Source: Sulfitobacter sp. JL08
GTDB taxonomy: Bacteria > Pseudomonadota > Alphaproteobacteria > Rhodobacterales > Rhodobacteraceae
Length of the DNA stretch: 64,000 nt
Direction of reading: 5' to 3'
Assembly (NCBI RefSeq): GCF_003352045.1
Contig: NZ_CP025815.1
Span: 1,426,001 to 1,490,000 of the forward strand
The position numbers and the translations under genes were made by a program. How positions within the stretch are numbered: the stretch's first letter is position 1; each line of letters begins with the position of its first letter. Under the pieces are notes generated by a model that saw only the letters and a list, made by a program, of their open reading frames with translations, made no database searches and was not told the DNA's origin. This document shows, in pieces, positions 25,635 through 32,963 of this stretch.

Positions 25635-26609
25635 TCAGTGTTTGCCACTGGTATACAGGGCATAGGCATGGGTTGCGATTGCGGTATCTTGTGCGCCTGT
25701 TCCGGTCAGATCGCAAATCGTTATGTCACTTTGGGCGCGCCGCCCGGGTTTGGCGCCGGTCACGACCTCGCCCAGTTCGGCGGGCGTGCCTTTGGTCCAC
25801 AGACCCGCGGCCAGCGCGCTGCGCAATTCGCCCAGCACCTCGCATTGGCTGACACGGTCGCAGATATAGGCATCGGCGCGCTCCAGCGCGCGCGGGTCGA
25901 TTTCGTTCTTGTAATCCGCATCCGATCCCAGCGCGGTGATGTGCAACCCGGGATGAAGCCAGACTGCATCGATCACCGGCGCGCGTGATGCCGTCGCTGT
26001 CACGACAAGCTGGCTGTCACGGACCAGCGCTTGCGCATCCTCGACGGCCTGCGCCTTTATCCCCAGTGCGCGCGCCAGATCGTCAGCACAGGTCTGAGCC
26101 TTATCCATATCGCGCCCATGCACCAGCACGCGGGCGAACGGGCGCACCAGATGCGCCGCTTCGATCTGTAATCGGGCCTGCATTCCGGTCCCGATGACCC
26201 CTGCCGTTTCCACGCTTTCTGGGGCCAGATGGCGCGCGGCCACGGCCCCGGCGGCAGCGGTGCGCAGATCGGTCAGGTACCCGTTGTCCAGCAACACCGC
26301 CTCGACCATGCCGGTCTTGACGGAAAACAGCACCATCAACCCGTTCAGGTTGGGCAGGCCAAGCGCGGCATTGCCGTAAAAACCGGTGCTGACCTTCAGC
26401 GCGAAACTGTCGAACCCGGGCAGGTATGCGGTTTTCGCGTCCACCTCTCCGTTGCTGTCATGCAGTTCCATCGACATGATCGGCGGCATGATCACACCAC
26501 CGCTGGCCAGCGCCACAAAGGCGCGTTCGGTCAGGTCGATCATGCCGGTGTCCAGCCCGACCAGCGCGCGCAACTGGTCTTCGGAAACGATGGCAATGTC
26601 ATGCGGCAT
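25635..26609 (-). CDS. eutC: EutC, ornithine cyclodeaminase-like hydroxyectoine utilisation protein
   Basis: A 324-aa member of the ornithine cyclodeaminase/mu-crystallin family. It has the substrate region VDAKTAYLPGFDSFALKVSTGFY, the conserved GLMVLFSVKTGMVEAVLLDNGYLTD segment, and a Rossmann fold starting AGVIGTGMQARLQIEA for NAD(P). The wording MPPIMSMELHDSNGEVD near residue 41 is what I recall for EutC of Sinorhizobium meliloti and Ruegeria. EutC acts with EutA and EutB to convert the hydroxyectoine-derived intermediate. It overlaps the end of eutB by 11 bases. Confidence 0.85.
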   Translation of the reverse strand: MPHDIAIVSEDQLRALVGLDTGMIDLTERAFVALASGGVIMPPIMSMELHDSNGEVDAKTAYLPGFDSFALKVSTGFYGNAALGLPNLNGLMVLFSVKTGMVEAVLLDNGYLTDLRTAAAGAVAARHLAPESVETAGVIGTGMQARLQIEAAHLVRPFARVLVHGRDMDKAQTCADDLARALGIKAQAVEDAQALVRDSQLVVTATASRAPVIDAVWLHPGLHITALGSDADYKNEIDPRALERADAYICDRVSQCEVLGELRSALAAGLWTKGTPAELGEVVTGAKPGRRAQSDITICDLTGTGAQDTAIATHAYALYTSGKH

Positions 26610-27642
26610 AGCGGTGTCCTTTCAATATCATGTCGCCCAGTTCGATGTCCTGTCCGGCCATGATCCGGTGAAAGACATGCATATCCAGATTGCGCCCCGT
26701 CAAGATCGTGGCCACAGGCCCCGCCAGATCGGGCAATTTGCCCGCCAGAACCGCCGCCAGCCCGACGACGCTGCCGCCTTCGGCGACCAGACGGTCCTGA
26801 TAGAACAGGGTTTGCATGGCGTTGTAAATCTCGGCCTCGCTGACCAGAACGACATCATCCAGCAACGCGCGGCACAATGGAAAGGACAACCGGTTCTGCG
26901 CCCCGATGCCTCCCCCAAGACTGTCGGCAAGGCTGGCATATTCCGGCACAGTAACCGGATGGCCTGCGCGCAATGCGGCCTCCATGGCCGCGCCCCTGTC
27001 CATGCTGATACCGATCACGCGCACCGCCGGGTCCAGCGCCTTGGCCGCCAGTGCTACGCCCGCCGCCAGCCCGCCACCCGACAACGGCACCAGCACTGTG
27101 CGGATGTCAGGGCGGGCCTGCATGATCTCAAGCCCGATGGTGCCTTGGCCGGCAATCACAAACGGATCGTCAAAGGGCGAAATGTCGGCAAGCCCTTCGG
27201 CATCGACCAGACGCCGGCTTTCGGCCAGCGCATCGTTCTGCGACTGCCCGATGATGCGCACATCCGCGCCGAGCGCGCGGATCCCGTCAACCTTGGCCTG
27301 TGGCACCAGATGCGACATGCAGATCACCGCACGCAATCCGCGCAAACCGGCGGCAAAAGCCACGCCGCGCCCGTGATTACCGGTGGAACAACAGGTGACA
27401 CCGGCTGTGCCATCCGGCAGGGCCATCACCGCATTCAGCGCGCCGCGCAGTTTGAACGCACCGATCGGCTGCGCGATTTCCAGCTTCATCAGAAATTCGC
27501 TGCCCGCCACCGAACTCATATGGGGTGACGGAACCAGCGGCGTGTGATCCGCGACCCCGCGAATGGCCGAAGCGGCCTGTTCCACGTCCGCCAGCGTCAG
27601 GCCAGATGCACCGCTCGTGCTGTTTTTGGCTTGACGTGACAC
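26599..27642 (-). CDS. eutB: EutB, PLP-dependent hydroxyectoine utilisation dehydratase
   Basis: A fold-type II PLP enzyme related to threonine dehydratase, 347 aa. The Schiff-base lysine is in IGAFKLRGALNAVMALP, the asparagine loop in CCSTGNHGRGVAFAAGL, and the phosphate clamp in LVPLSGGGLAAGVAL. SLGGGIGAQNRLSFPL and ILTGRNLDM at the end fit the EutB subgroup. The likely start is GTG at 27642, four bases after GGGGGGA; the ATG at 27711 would run into the divergent promoter region. It is the first gene of the minus-strand ectoine operon that extends to 21307. Confidence 0.85.
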   Translation of the reverse strand: MSRQAKNSTSGASGLTLADVEQAASAIRGVADHTPLVPSPHMSSVAGSEFLMKLEIAQPIGAFKLRGALNAVMALPDGTAGVTCCSTGNHGRGVAFAAGLRGLRAVICMSHLVPQAKVDGIRALGADVRIIGQSQNDALAESRRLVDAEGLADISPFDDPFVIAGQGTIGLEIMQARPDIRTVLVPLSGGGLAAGVALAAKALDPAVRVIGISMDRGAAMEAALRAGHPVTVPEYASLADSLGGGIGAQNRLSFPLCRALLDDVVLVSEAEIYNAMQTLFYQDRLVAEGGSVVGLAAVLAGKLPDLAGPVATILTGRNLDMHVFHRIMAGQDIELGDMILKGHRYAA

Positions 27643-27731
27643 CTGTCCCCCCGTTTTGTCAGACCGTCCATACACAAAACAATTGGCCCGCCACGTCAAC
27701 CTTTCGGGCACAAAATATCAGGGAGAGCATC
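27643..27731. promoter_or_regulatory. Divergent control region of the two ectoine operons
   Basis: The 89 bases between the GTG start of eutB and the GTG start of the ectoine hydrolase must contain both promoters. Both genes have strong ribosome-binding sites (GGGGGGA and AGGGAGA). The middle is AT-rich (CATACACAAAACAATTGG). No gene for the usual MocR-type regulator EnuR is in the window, so control is exerted from elsewhere. No operator could be named. Confidence 0.5.
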
Positions 27732-28916
27732 GTGACACACGCCAATCCAGCTTTCAGCCAGACAGAATTCGGCCGCCGTCTGGCGCTGACCCGCGCAGCG
27801 ATGGAAAAGGCAGGGATCGATGTTCTTTACGTACAGGATCCGTCGAACATGGCCTGGCTGACCGGCTATGACGGATGGTCGTTTTATGTGCATCAGGGTG
27901 TTCTGGTGTTTGGTGACGCCGATCCGGTCTGGTGGGGGCGGCGGCAGGATGCCAATGGCGCGTTGCGCACCGTCTGGATGAAGGACGACCGCGTGCATTG
28001 CTATGCCGATCACTATGTTCAATCCACCCTGCGCCATCCGATGCAGGATCTGGCGGGCCATATCCGCGACGCCGGATATGGCGGCAAGCGGGTCGGCGTC
28101 GAGATGGACAATTACTATTTCTCGGCCAAGGCCTACCAGACGCTGACAACGGAATTGCCGGACGCGACATTTATCGATGCCACGGCGCTGGTCAACTGGC
28201 AGCGCGCCGTAAAATCGGACGAAGAAATCGCCATGATGCGCAAGGCCGCGCGCATCGCCGAACACGTGATGGACGGCGTGATCGAACGCATCGAACCGGG
28301 TATGCGAAAAAACGATCTAGTGGCCGAGATTTACCGCGACACCATTCGCGGGGTCGAAAACGACTGGGGCGATTATCCGGCCATCGTGCCGCTGTTGCCG
28401 TCCGGCACCGATGCCGCTGCGCCGCACCTGACATGGGATGGCACGCCGTTCAAATCGGGGGAGGGTACGTTTTTTGAACTGGCGGGCTGTTACCGGCGTT
28501 ATCACGTGCCGTTCTGCCGGTCTGTCTATCTGGGTACGCCGCCCGATTTTCTGAAAAAGGCCGAGGCGGCGCTGGTCGAAGGGCTGGAGGCCGGGCTTGA
28601 GGCTGCGCGCCCCGGCAACCGCGCACAGGATATCGCCAAGGCGCTGGCCGCACCGCTGGAACGGGCCGGGATCGAACGCGGCGCTCGCTGCGGCTATCCG
28701 ATCGGGCTGTCCTATCCGCCCGATTGGGGCGAGCGCACCATATCCTTGCGTGAAGAGGACGAAACCGTGTTGCAGCCGGGGATGACATTCCATTTCATGC
28801 CGGGTTTGTGGATGGATGACTGGGGTCTTGAAATTACCGAAAGCATCCTGATCAGGGACAACGGCGCAGCCGAATGTTTCTGCAACCGCCCGCGTAAGAT
28901 GTTCGTGAAACCCTGA
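27732..28916 (+). CDS. doeA: Ectoine hydrolase (DoeA/EutD)
   Basis: Opens the ectoine ring to N-acetyl-2,4-diaminobutyrate. The 394-aa sequence follows Halomonas DoeA (about 399 aa) closely from memory: QDPSNMAWLTGYDGWSFYVH near residues 37-56, GVEMDNYYFSAKAYQTL, TALVNWQRAVKSDEE, GDYPAIVPLLPSGTDAAAPH, GYPIGLSYPPDWGERTISL and TFHFMPGLWMDDWGLEITES. It has the M24 pita-bread fold. The start is GTG at 27732, three bases after AGGGAGA; the longer frame from 27525 would read through eutB. It is followed by an M20 deacetylase with a TGATG overlap. Confidence 0.92.
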   Translation: MTHANPAFSQTEFGRRLALTRAAMEKAGIDVLYVQDPSNMAWLTGYDGWSFYVHQGVLVFGDADPVWWGRRQDANGALRTVWMKDDRVHCYADHYVQSTLRHPMQDLAGHIRDAGYGGKRVGVEMDNYYFSAKAYQTLTTELPDATFIDATALVNWQRAVKSDEEIAMMRKAARIAEHVMDGVIERIEPGMRKNDLVAEIYRDTIRGVENDWGDYPAIVPLLPSGTDAAAPHLTWDGTPFKSGEGTFFELAGCYRRYHVPFCRSVYLGTPPDFLKKAEAALVEGLEAGLEAARPGNRAQDIAKALAAPLERAGIERGARCGYPIGLSYPPDWGERTISLREEDETVLQPGMTFHFMPGLWMDDWGLEITESILIRDNGAAECFCNRPRKMFVKP

Positions 28917-30070
28917 TGCTGGCCCGCACGATCGATATCCTTGACCGGCTGATTGCCTGCCCGACGGTGTCCAGTGACAGCAATCTGGAACTGATCGCCG
29001 ATCTGTCCGATACGCTGTCGCATCTGGGCGCGCGGGTGATCACGCAATTGTCGCCCTGCGGCACCAAGGCCAACCTGTTTGCGTCGCTCGGGCCGGACCG
29101 GCCGGGGGGTGTCCTGCTGTCGGGTCACACGGATGTGGTGCCCGTCACCGATCAGGATTGGGCGTCTGATCCGTTCATCATGCGCACCGATGATGGCCGC
29201 TTGTACGGGCGTGGCACCTGCGACATGAAAGGGTTCATTGCCGCCGCGATGGCGATGGCCGAAGGGCTGGACCCCAACCGTCTGACGCGCCCGCTGCATT
29301 TTGCGTTCACCTATGACGAGGAAACCGGCTGTCTGGGTGCGCGCCATCTGGTCGGGGAACTGCGTGGCCTTGGTATCACGCCCGACATCGTGATCATCGG
29401 CGAACCCACCGACATGCGTATCATCGAAGGCCACAAGGGGTGTTACGAATATTCGACCCATTTCACCGGATTGGAAGGCCACGGATCGCGCCCCGAACTG
29501 GGCGTGAACGCCGCCGAATACGCGGTACGCTATGTCGCCCGGTTGCTGGACCTGCGCGAGGTGTTGAAAACCCGCACCCAGCCTAACAGCCTGTTCGAAC
29601 CGCCCTGGAGCACGATAAATATTGGCCGTGTCGCGGGTGGCGTGGCCCATAACGTGATCGTCGGCAAGGCCGAGATCGACTGGGAAATGCGCCCGGTGCG
29701 CACAGAAGACGCCGATCTGGTCAAGGCCGATCTGGAGCGCTATTGCACCGATGTTCTGCTGCCCGCGATGCAGGCCGTGCACCCGGATGCTTCGATCACC
29801 ACCACCACGGTGGGCGAGGTCGAAGGCCTGATCCCCATACCCCAGAATGCGGCCCGCGATCTGGTGGCCGAACTGACCGGGGCAAACGGCTGCGAACTGG
29901 TGTCTTTCGGGACCGAAGCCGGGCTGTTTCAAAGCCTGGGATGTGATGTGGTTGTCTGTGGGCCGGGATCGATCCTGCAAGCCCACAAGCCCGATGAATT
30001 CATCGAATTGTCGCAACTGGAACAGTGCTGCACCATGCTGGACAGGATGGCAGACAAGTTGGGCCGATAG
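28916..30070 (+). CDS. M20 family deacetylase (ArgE/acetylornithine deacetylase-like)
   Basis: A zinc deacylase of 384 aa, cytoplasmic. Metal ligands are H71 and its partner in LLSGHTDVVP, the bridging Asp in LYGRGTCDMKGF, and the Glu pair in FAFTYDEETGCLGA; a further His is near the end in SILQAHKPDEFI. GLEGHGSRPELGVNA is the dimerisation lid segment. It is translationally coupled to the ectoine hydrolase (TGATG). The usual partner of that enzyme is DoeB/EutE, an aspartoacylase-family deacetylase, which is absent here. N-acetyl-2,4-diaminobutyrate is one methylene shorter than N-acetylornithine, so this enzyme probably replaces DoeB. That assignment is inference. Confidence 0.85.
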   Translation: MLARTIDILDRLIACPTVSSDSNLELIADLSDTLSHLGARVITQLSPCGTKANLFASLGPDRPGGVLLSGHTDVVPVTDQDWASDPFIMRTDDGRLYGRGTCDMKGFIAAAMAMAEGLDPNRLTRPLHFAFTYDEETGCLGARHLVGELRGLGITPDIVIIGEPTDMRIIEGHKGCYEYSTHFTGLEGHGSRPELGVNAAEYAVRYVARLLDLREVLKTRTQPNSLFEPPWSTINIGRVAGGVAHNVIVGKAEIDWEMRPVRTEDADLVKADLERYCTDVLLPAMQAVHPDASITTTTVGEVEGLIPIPQNAARDLVAELTGANGCELVSFGTEAGLFQSLGCDVVVCGPGSILQAHKPDEFIELSQLEQCCTMLDRMADKLGR

Positions 30071-30100
30071 GCAACCCGCGCCGCAACATCCCCCAAAACG

Positions 30101-30964
30101 CTAGCGCCCGTGGCTGCGATCATAGGCAGAGCGCGCCGGTTTTTCATGTGCGTCGCGCGCCGCTGCCCCTGGATCAAATACCTCGATCAGCAGCGGATAA
30201 CACTGTGCGGTATCGGATGTGTGTTCAGCGCTGCAATCGCCGCCGGGACAGGCCGAAAGGCCGACAATCAGATCGATTTCGGCGTAAAATTCCAGATAGT
30301 CACCGGGACGCACGGGGCTGGCCTTCATGAAATACTGGCCGGTGTCACGGGTGAAGCCGGTGCACATGAATACGTTCAGCACGTCATGCACATGCGGTTC
30401 GGCGCTTTCCATCGGCAGTCCGGTAAAATCGGCCAGCGCGCGCGTCAGGTTGGAATGGCAGCAATAATGGTAGTCGGACCCATTCAGCAAACGACCGGTA
30501 TAAGGGTCGCATCGCGTACCGATCACATCATGAACTGATCCGCCAAACCCATCAAACCCGTACCATTCCAGCGTGTCGGCAGTGATGGTTGCCATCGGCC
30601 GCATTGCCGGAAAGGCAGACCACATCCTGTCACCCGTCGAAAGATGTGTGCCGTGCAGCGCGCGGGTTTTGCCGGAATAGAACCGTTCGGTCAGATCATT
30701 GGCATTCCACAGGTTCAGATCGCCCACCTGCGATCCCTCTACGGACGAAATGCGGAAAAAGCACCCGGCGGCAACCGCGATACACCGCGCATCGCGCGGC
30801 GGGACAGTCACGCTGTCCGCCGCCTTTGATTGCGCGCGCAATTCGGACAATCCAGCCAGATCAGGGGATGGCAGCGTGTCGGGCGAATAACAGATGACCG
30901 GCGCGATGGCCTTGCGGGCGTCTGAATCCTGTGGCGCGGAAAATTCGGGGTGGGCAGGTTTCAT
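30101..30964 (-). CDS. DUF1989 (urea carboxylase-associated) family protein
   Basis: A 287-aa protein of the DUF1989 family, members of which are often found beside urea/guanidine or amino-acid degradation genes. Conserved features seen are GDLNLWNANDLTERF, the central GTRCDPYTGRLLNG, CHSNLTRAL, NVFMCTGFT and the cysteine-rich CPGGDCSAEH near the C-terminus; the Cys/His residues are plausible metal ligands. The start at 30964 is the first in-frame ATG consistent with family length; the longer frame overlaps the next gene. It is convergent with the M20 gene and may be unrelated to it. The reaction is unknown. Confidence 0.8.
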   Translation of the reverse strand: MKPAHPEFSAPQDSDARKAIAPVICYSPDTLPSPDLAGLSELRAQSKAADSVTVPPRDARCIAVAAGCFFRISSVEGSQVGDLNLWNANDLTERFYSGKTRALHGTHLSTGDRMWSAFPAMRPMATITADTLEWYGFDGFGGSVHDVIGTRCDPYTGRLLNGSDYHYCCHSNLTRALADFTGLPMESAEPHVHDVLNVFMCTGFTRDTGQYFMKASPVRPGDYLEFYAEIDLIVGLSACPGGDCSAEHTSDTAQCYPLLIEVFDPGAAARDAHEKPARSAYDRSHGR

Positions 30965-31052
30965 GGGGGCGGCCTTTGATTCTGGGTGCCGCCCCACCAA
31001 ACCAGATATTGGCGGCCCTGCAACCCCGGGAAACCCGGTGCAACAGCCCGTT

Positions 31053-31556
31053 TCAGCCTGTCGGGGCGGCCACCGCGGCGTCAATATCTGCCAGTGTCTT
31101 GCGTTCGGCGTCTGATACTTTTTCACCGCCAAAGCCCAGAAACGTGTTTTCGCTGGCCGCATTGGCGACGTTCTGCGCCGTGTCGCGCACGAATTGCGCA
31201 AGCACCGCGGCGTGTTCCGGTGCTTTGGTGTGCAGCATAGTCATCGTCGCATGCAATTCGGCAACGGCAGCCGTGCCTGCCTCGGTCGGGGTGCGGCCCT
31301 TGATCAGCGCCTTGAGGCCCGATCTTGCCGCCTCGCGTCCTTCGGCGGACATGAACGTGGCGGCCAGATCATCAATCAATGATCCCTCGGGGGCAGAGGC
31401 CTGCGCGTCCCTTACTGATTTCACCATGGCCGAGCTTTCCTGAACGGCCCCGATCAACCCACCGGGGTCAGCGGCTGTCACGGCAAAACCCGCCACAAAC
31501 GGCGCCCTGACAATTCTATCCCATTCCTCGTCTGAAAAGCTGTCCTTCGTTGTCAT
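31053..31556 (-). CDS. Hypothetical protein (167 aa)
   Basis: Not recognised. The start at 31556 follows an excellent AGGAGGA ribosome-binding site by six bases, and codon use is normal, so it is likely real. The protein is soluble and mostly helical, acidic at the N-terminus (MTTKDSFSDEEWDRIVRAPF) and rich in alanine, with a phrase AVTAADPGGLIGAVQES about 30 residues in. It is 88 bp upstream of the DUF1989 gene on the same strand and may be cotranscribed with it. It is divergent from the DadA-like dehydrogenase gene. Confidence 0.75.
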   Translation of the reverse strand: MTTKDSFSDEEWDRIVRAPFVAGFAVTAADPGGLIGAVQESSAMVKSVRDAQASAPEGSLIDDLAATFMSAEGREAARSGLKALIKGRTPTEAGTAAVAELHATMTMLHTKAPEHAAVLAQFVRDTAQNVANAASENTFLGFGGEKVSDAERKTLADIDAAVAAPTG

Positions 31557-31705
31557 GTCGATCCTCCTGTCATGCGGCGGTGCTGCCAAATTATCCGGCC
31601 TTTGTAACACAGGGTCAACGAATTGCCGTTGACCACGGCGGACACATGCAAACAAATGCACCCGTGCGACCAAAGGCGGCGCATCAGAACGCAAAAGGGC
31701 AGACC

Positions 31706-32947
31706 ATGGGCAAATCCATTCTCGTGATCGGGGCCGGTATCACCGGTGTGTCATCTGCTGAATGGCTGCGGCGCGATGGCTGGGATGTAACGCTGGTGGA
31801 CCGGATCGTTCCGGGGGGGCGTGATCAGACATCCTATGGAAACGCGGGTCTGATCGCGCGCACGGCGATCATTCCGGTGGCCACGCCCGGTTTGATGACA
31901 CAGGCCCCCGGCATGGTGCTGAACCCGTCGTCACCGCTGTTTCTGCGCTGGGGCTATCTGCCGAAACTGCTGCCCTGGCTGGTGCCGTTTTTCAAAAACA
32001 GCTCCGTGCAACGCGTCACCGAAATTGCCGGGGCACTGGCACAACTGACTTTGGATTCGGTTGATCAGCACCAGATTTTGGCCGCCGGCACACCTGCCGC
32101 CGAATTTATCCGCACAGGCGACTATGTCAGCCTGTATCCCGACAGGGCCGCTTATGATGCATCGCCGCTGACGATCGAATTGCGCCGCGCCCACGGGATC
32201 CATGCGACCTATCTGGATCGGGCGGGGATTCTTGAACGCGATCCCAATATCGGGCCGCGCTATACGTTTGGCACGGTCTTTGGCGATTATGCTTGGTTGT
32301 CGGCACCTGATCGCTATGTCGCGGCGCTGTTTGATCATTTCCGTACGCAAGGCGGCAACTTTGTCGCGGGCGAGGTGGCCGATATTGCGCCGGGTGATGC
32401 CCCTTCGGTTACGTTGAAAGGCGGCGCGCGTCTGGATGCGGACAAGGTTGTTTTGTCTGCGGGCGCGTGGTCTGGTTCGCTGGCCAGGAAACTGGGCCTT
32501 CGCATGCCGCTCGAAGCCGAGCGCGGTTATCACGTGTCGATGTATGCGCCCAGTTTCACCGCACCCAACCCTTACATGATTTCGGACGCAAAATTCGTGC
32601 TGACTCCGATGGACGGTTTCTTGCGCGCCGCCGGTGTGGCCGAATTTGCCGGGCTTGACGCGCCGATGTCACAGGCGCCGCTGGATTTGCTGCGTCGTCA
32701 GATGAAACAGGTCTATCCCGCGCTGACATTCGAACGCGATGATGTCTGGATGGGGCGGCGCCCCACAACACCGGACAGCCTGCCGGTTCTGGGCGAGGCG
32801 CGCAATGCGCCCAACATCATTCACGCCTATGGCGGCCAGCATATCGGTATGACAATTGGCCCGCGTCTGGGGCGGATGGTGACAGATCTGGCATCGGGGC
32901 GTCAGGTCAACATCGACCTCTCAAGCTATGCAGCCGACAGGTTCTGA
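31706..32947 (+). CDS. FAD-dependent D-amino acid dehydrogenase (DadA-like)
   Basis: A 413-aa flavoprotein of the DAO superfamily. The FAD motif is ILVIGAGITGVSSAEWLRR (residues 5-23), followed by the acidic ribose-binding residue in TLVDR and by TSYGNAGLIARTAIIPVATPG, a segment typical of small-subunit D-amino acid dehydrogenases. The C-terminal WMGRRPTTPDSLPVLGEA and HAYGGQHIGMTIGPRLGRM are also typical. The start at 31706 is chosen because the Rossmann fold begins at once; the frame from 31550 adds an unlikely leader. It is monocistronic. Expected to oxidise D-amino acids and pass electrons to the respiratory chain. Confidence 0.87.
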   Translation: MGKSILVIGAGITGVSSAEWLRRDGWDVTLVDRIVPGGRDQTSYGNAGLIARTAIIPVATPGLMTQAPGMVLNPSSPLFLRWGYLPKLLPWLVPFFKNSSVQRVTEIAGALAQLTLDSVDQHQILAAGTPAAEFIRTGDYVSLYPDRAAYDASPLTIELRRAHGIHATYLDRAGILERDPNIGPRYTFGTVFGDYAWLSAPDRYVAALFDHFRTQGGNFVAGEVADIAPGDAPSVTLKGGARLDADKVVLSAGAWSGSLARKLGLRMPLEAERGYHVSMYAPSFTAPNPYMISDAKFVLTPMDGFLRAAGVAEFAGLDAPMSQAPLDLLRRQMKQVYPALTFERDDVWMGRRPTTPDSLPVLGEARNAPNIIHAYGGQHIGMTIGPRLGRMVTDLASGRQVNIDLSSYAADRF

Positions 32948-32963
32948 CGCGGCGCACTGCCGA

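Noticed and set aside
28712-30016. 434-codon minus-strand open frame
   Set aside because: It is antisense to the ectoine hydrolase and M20 deacetylase genes and has no recognisable domains; long antisense frames are usual in GC-rich DNA.
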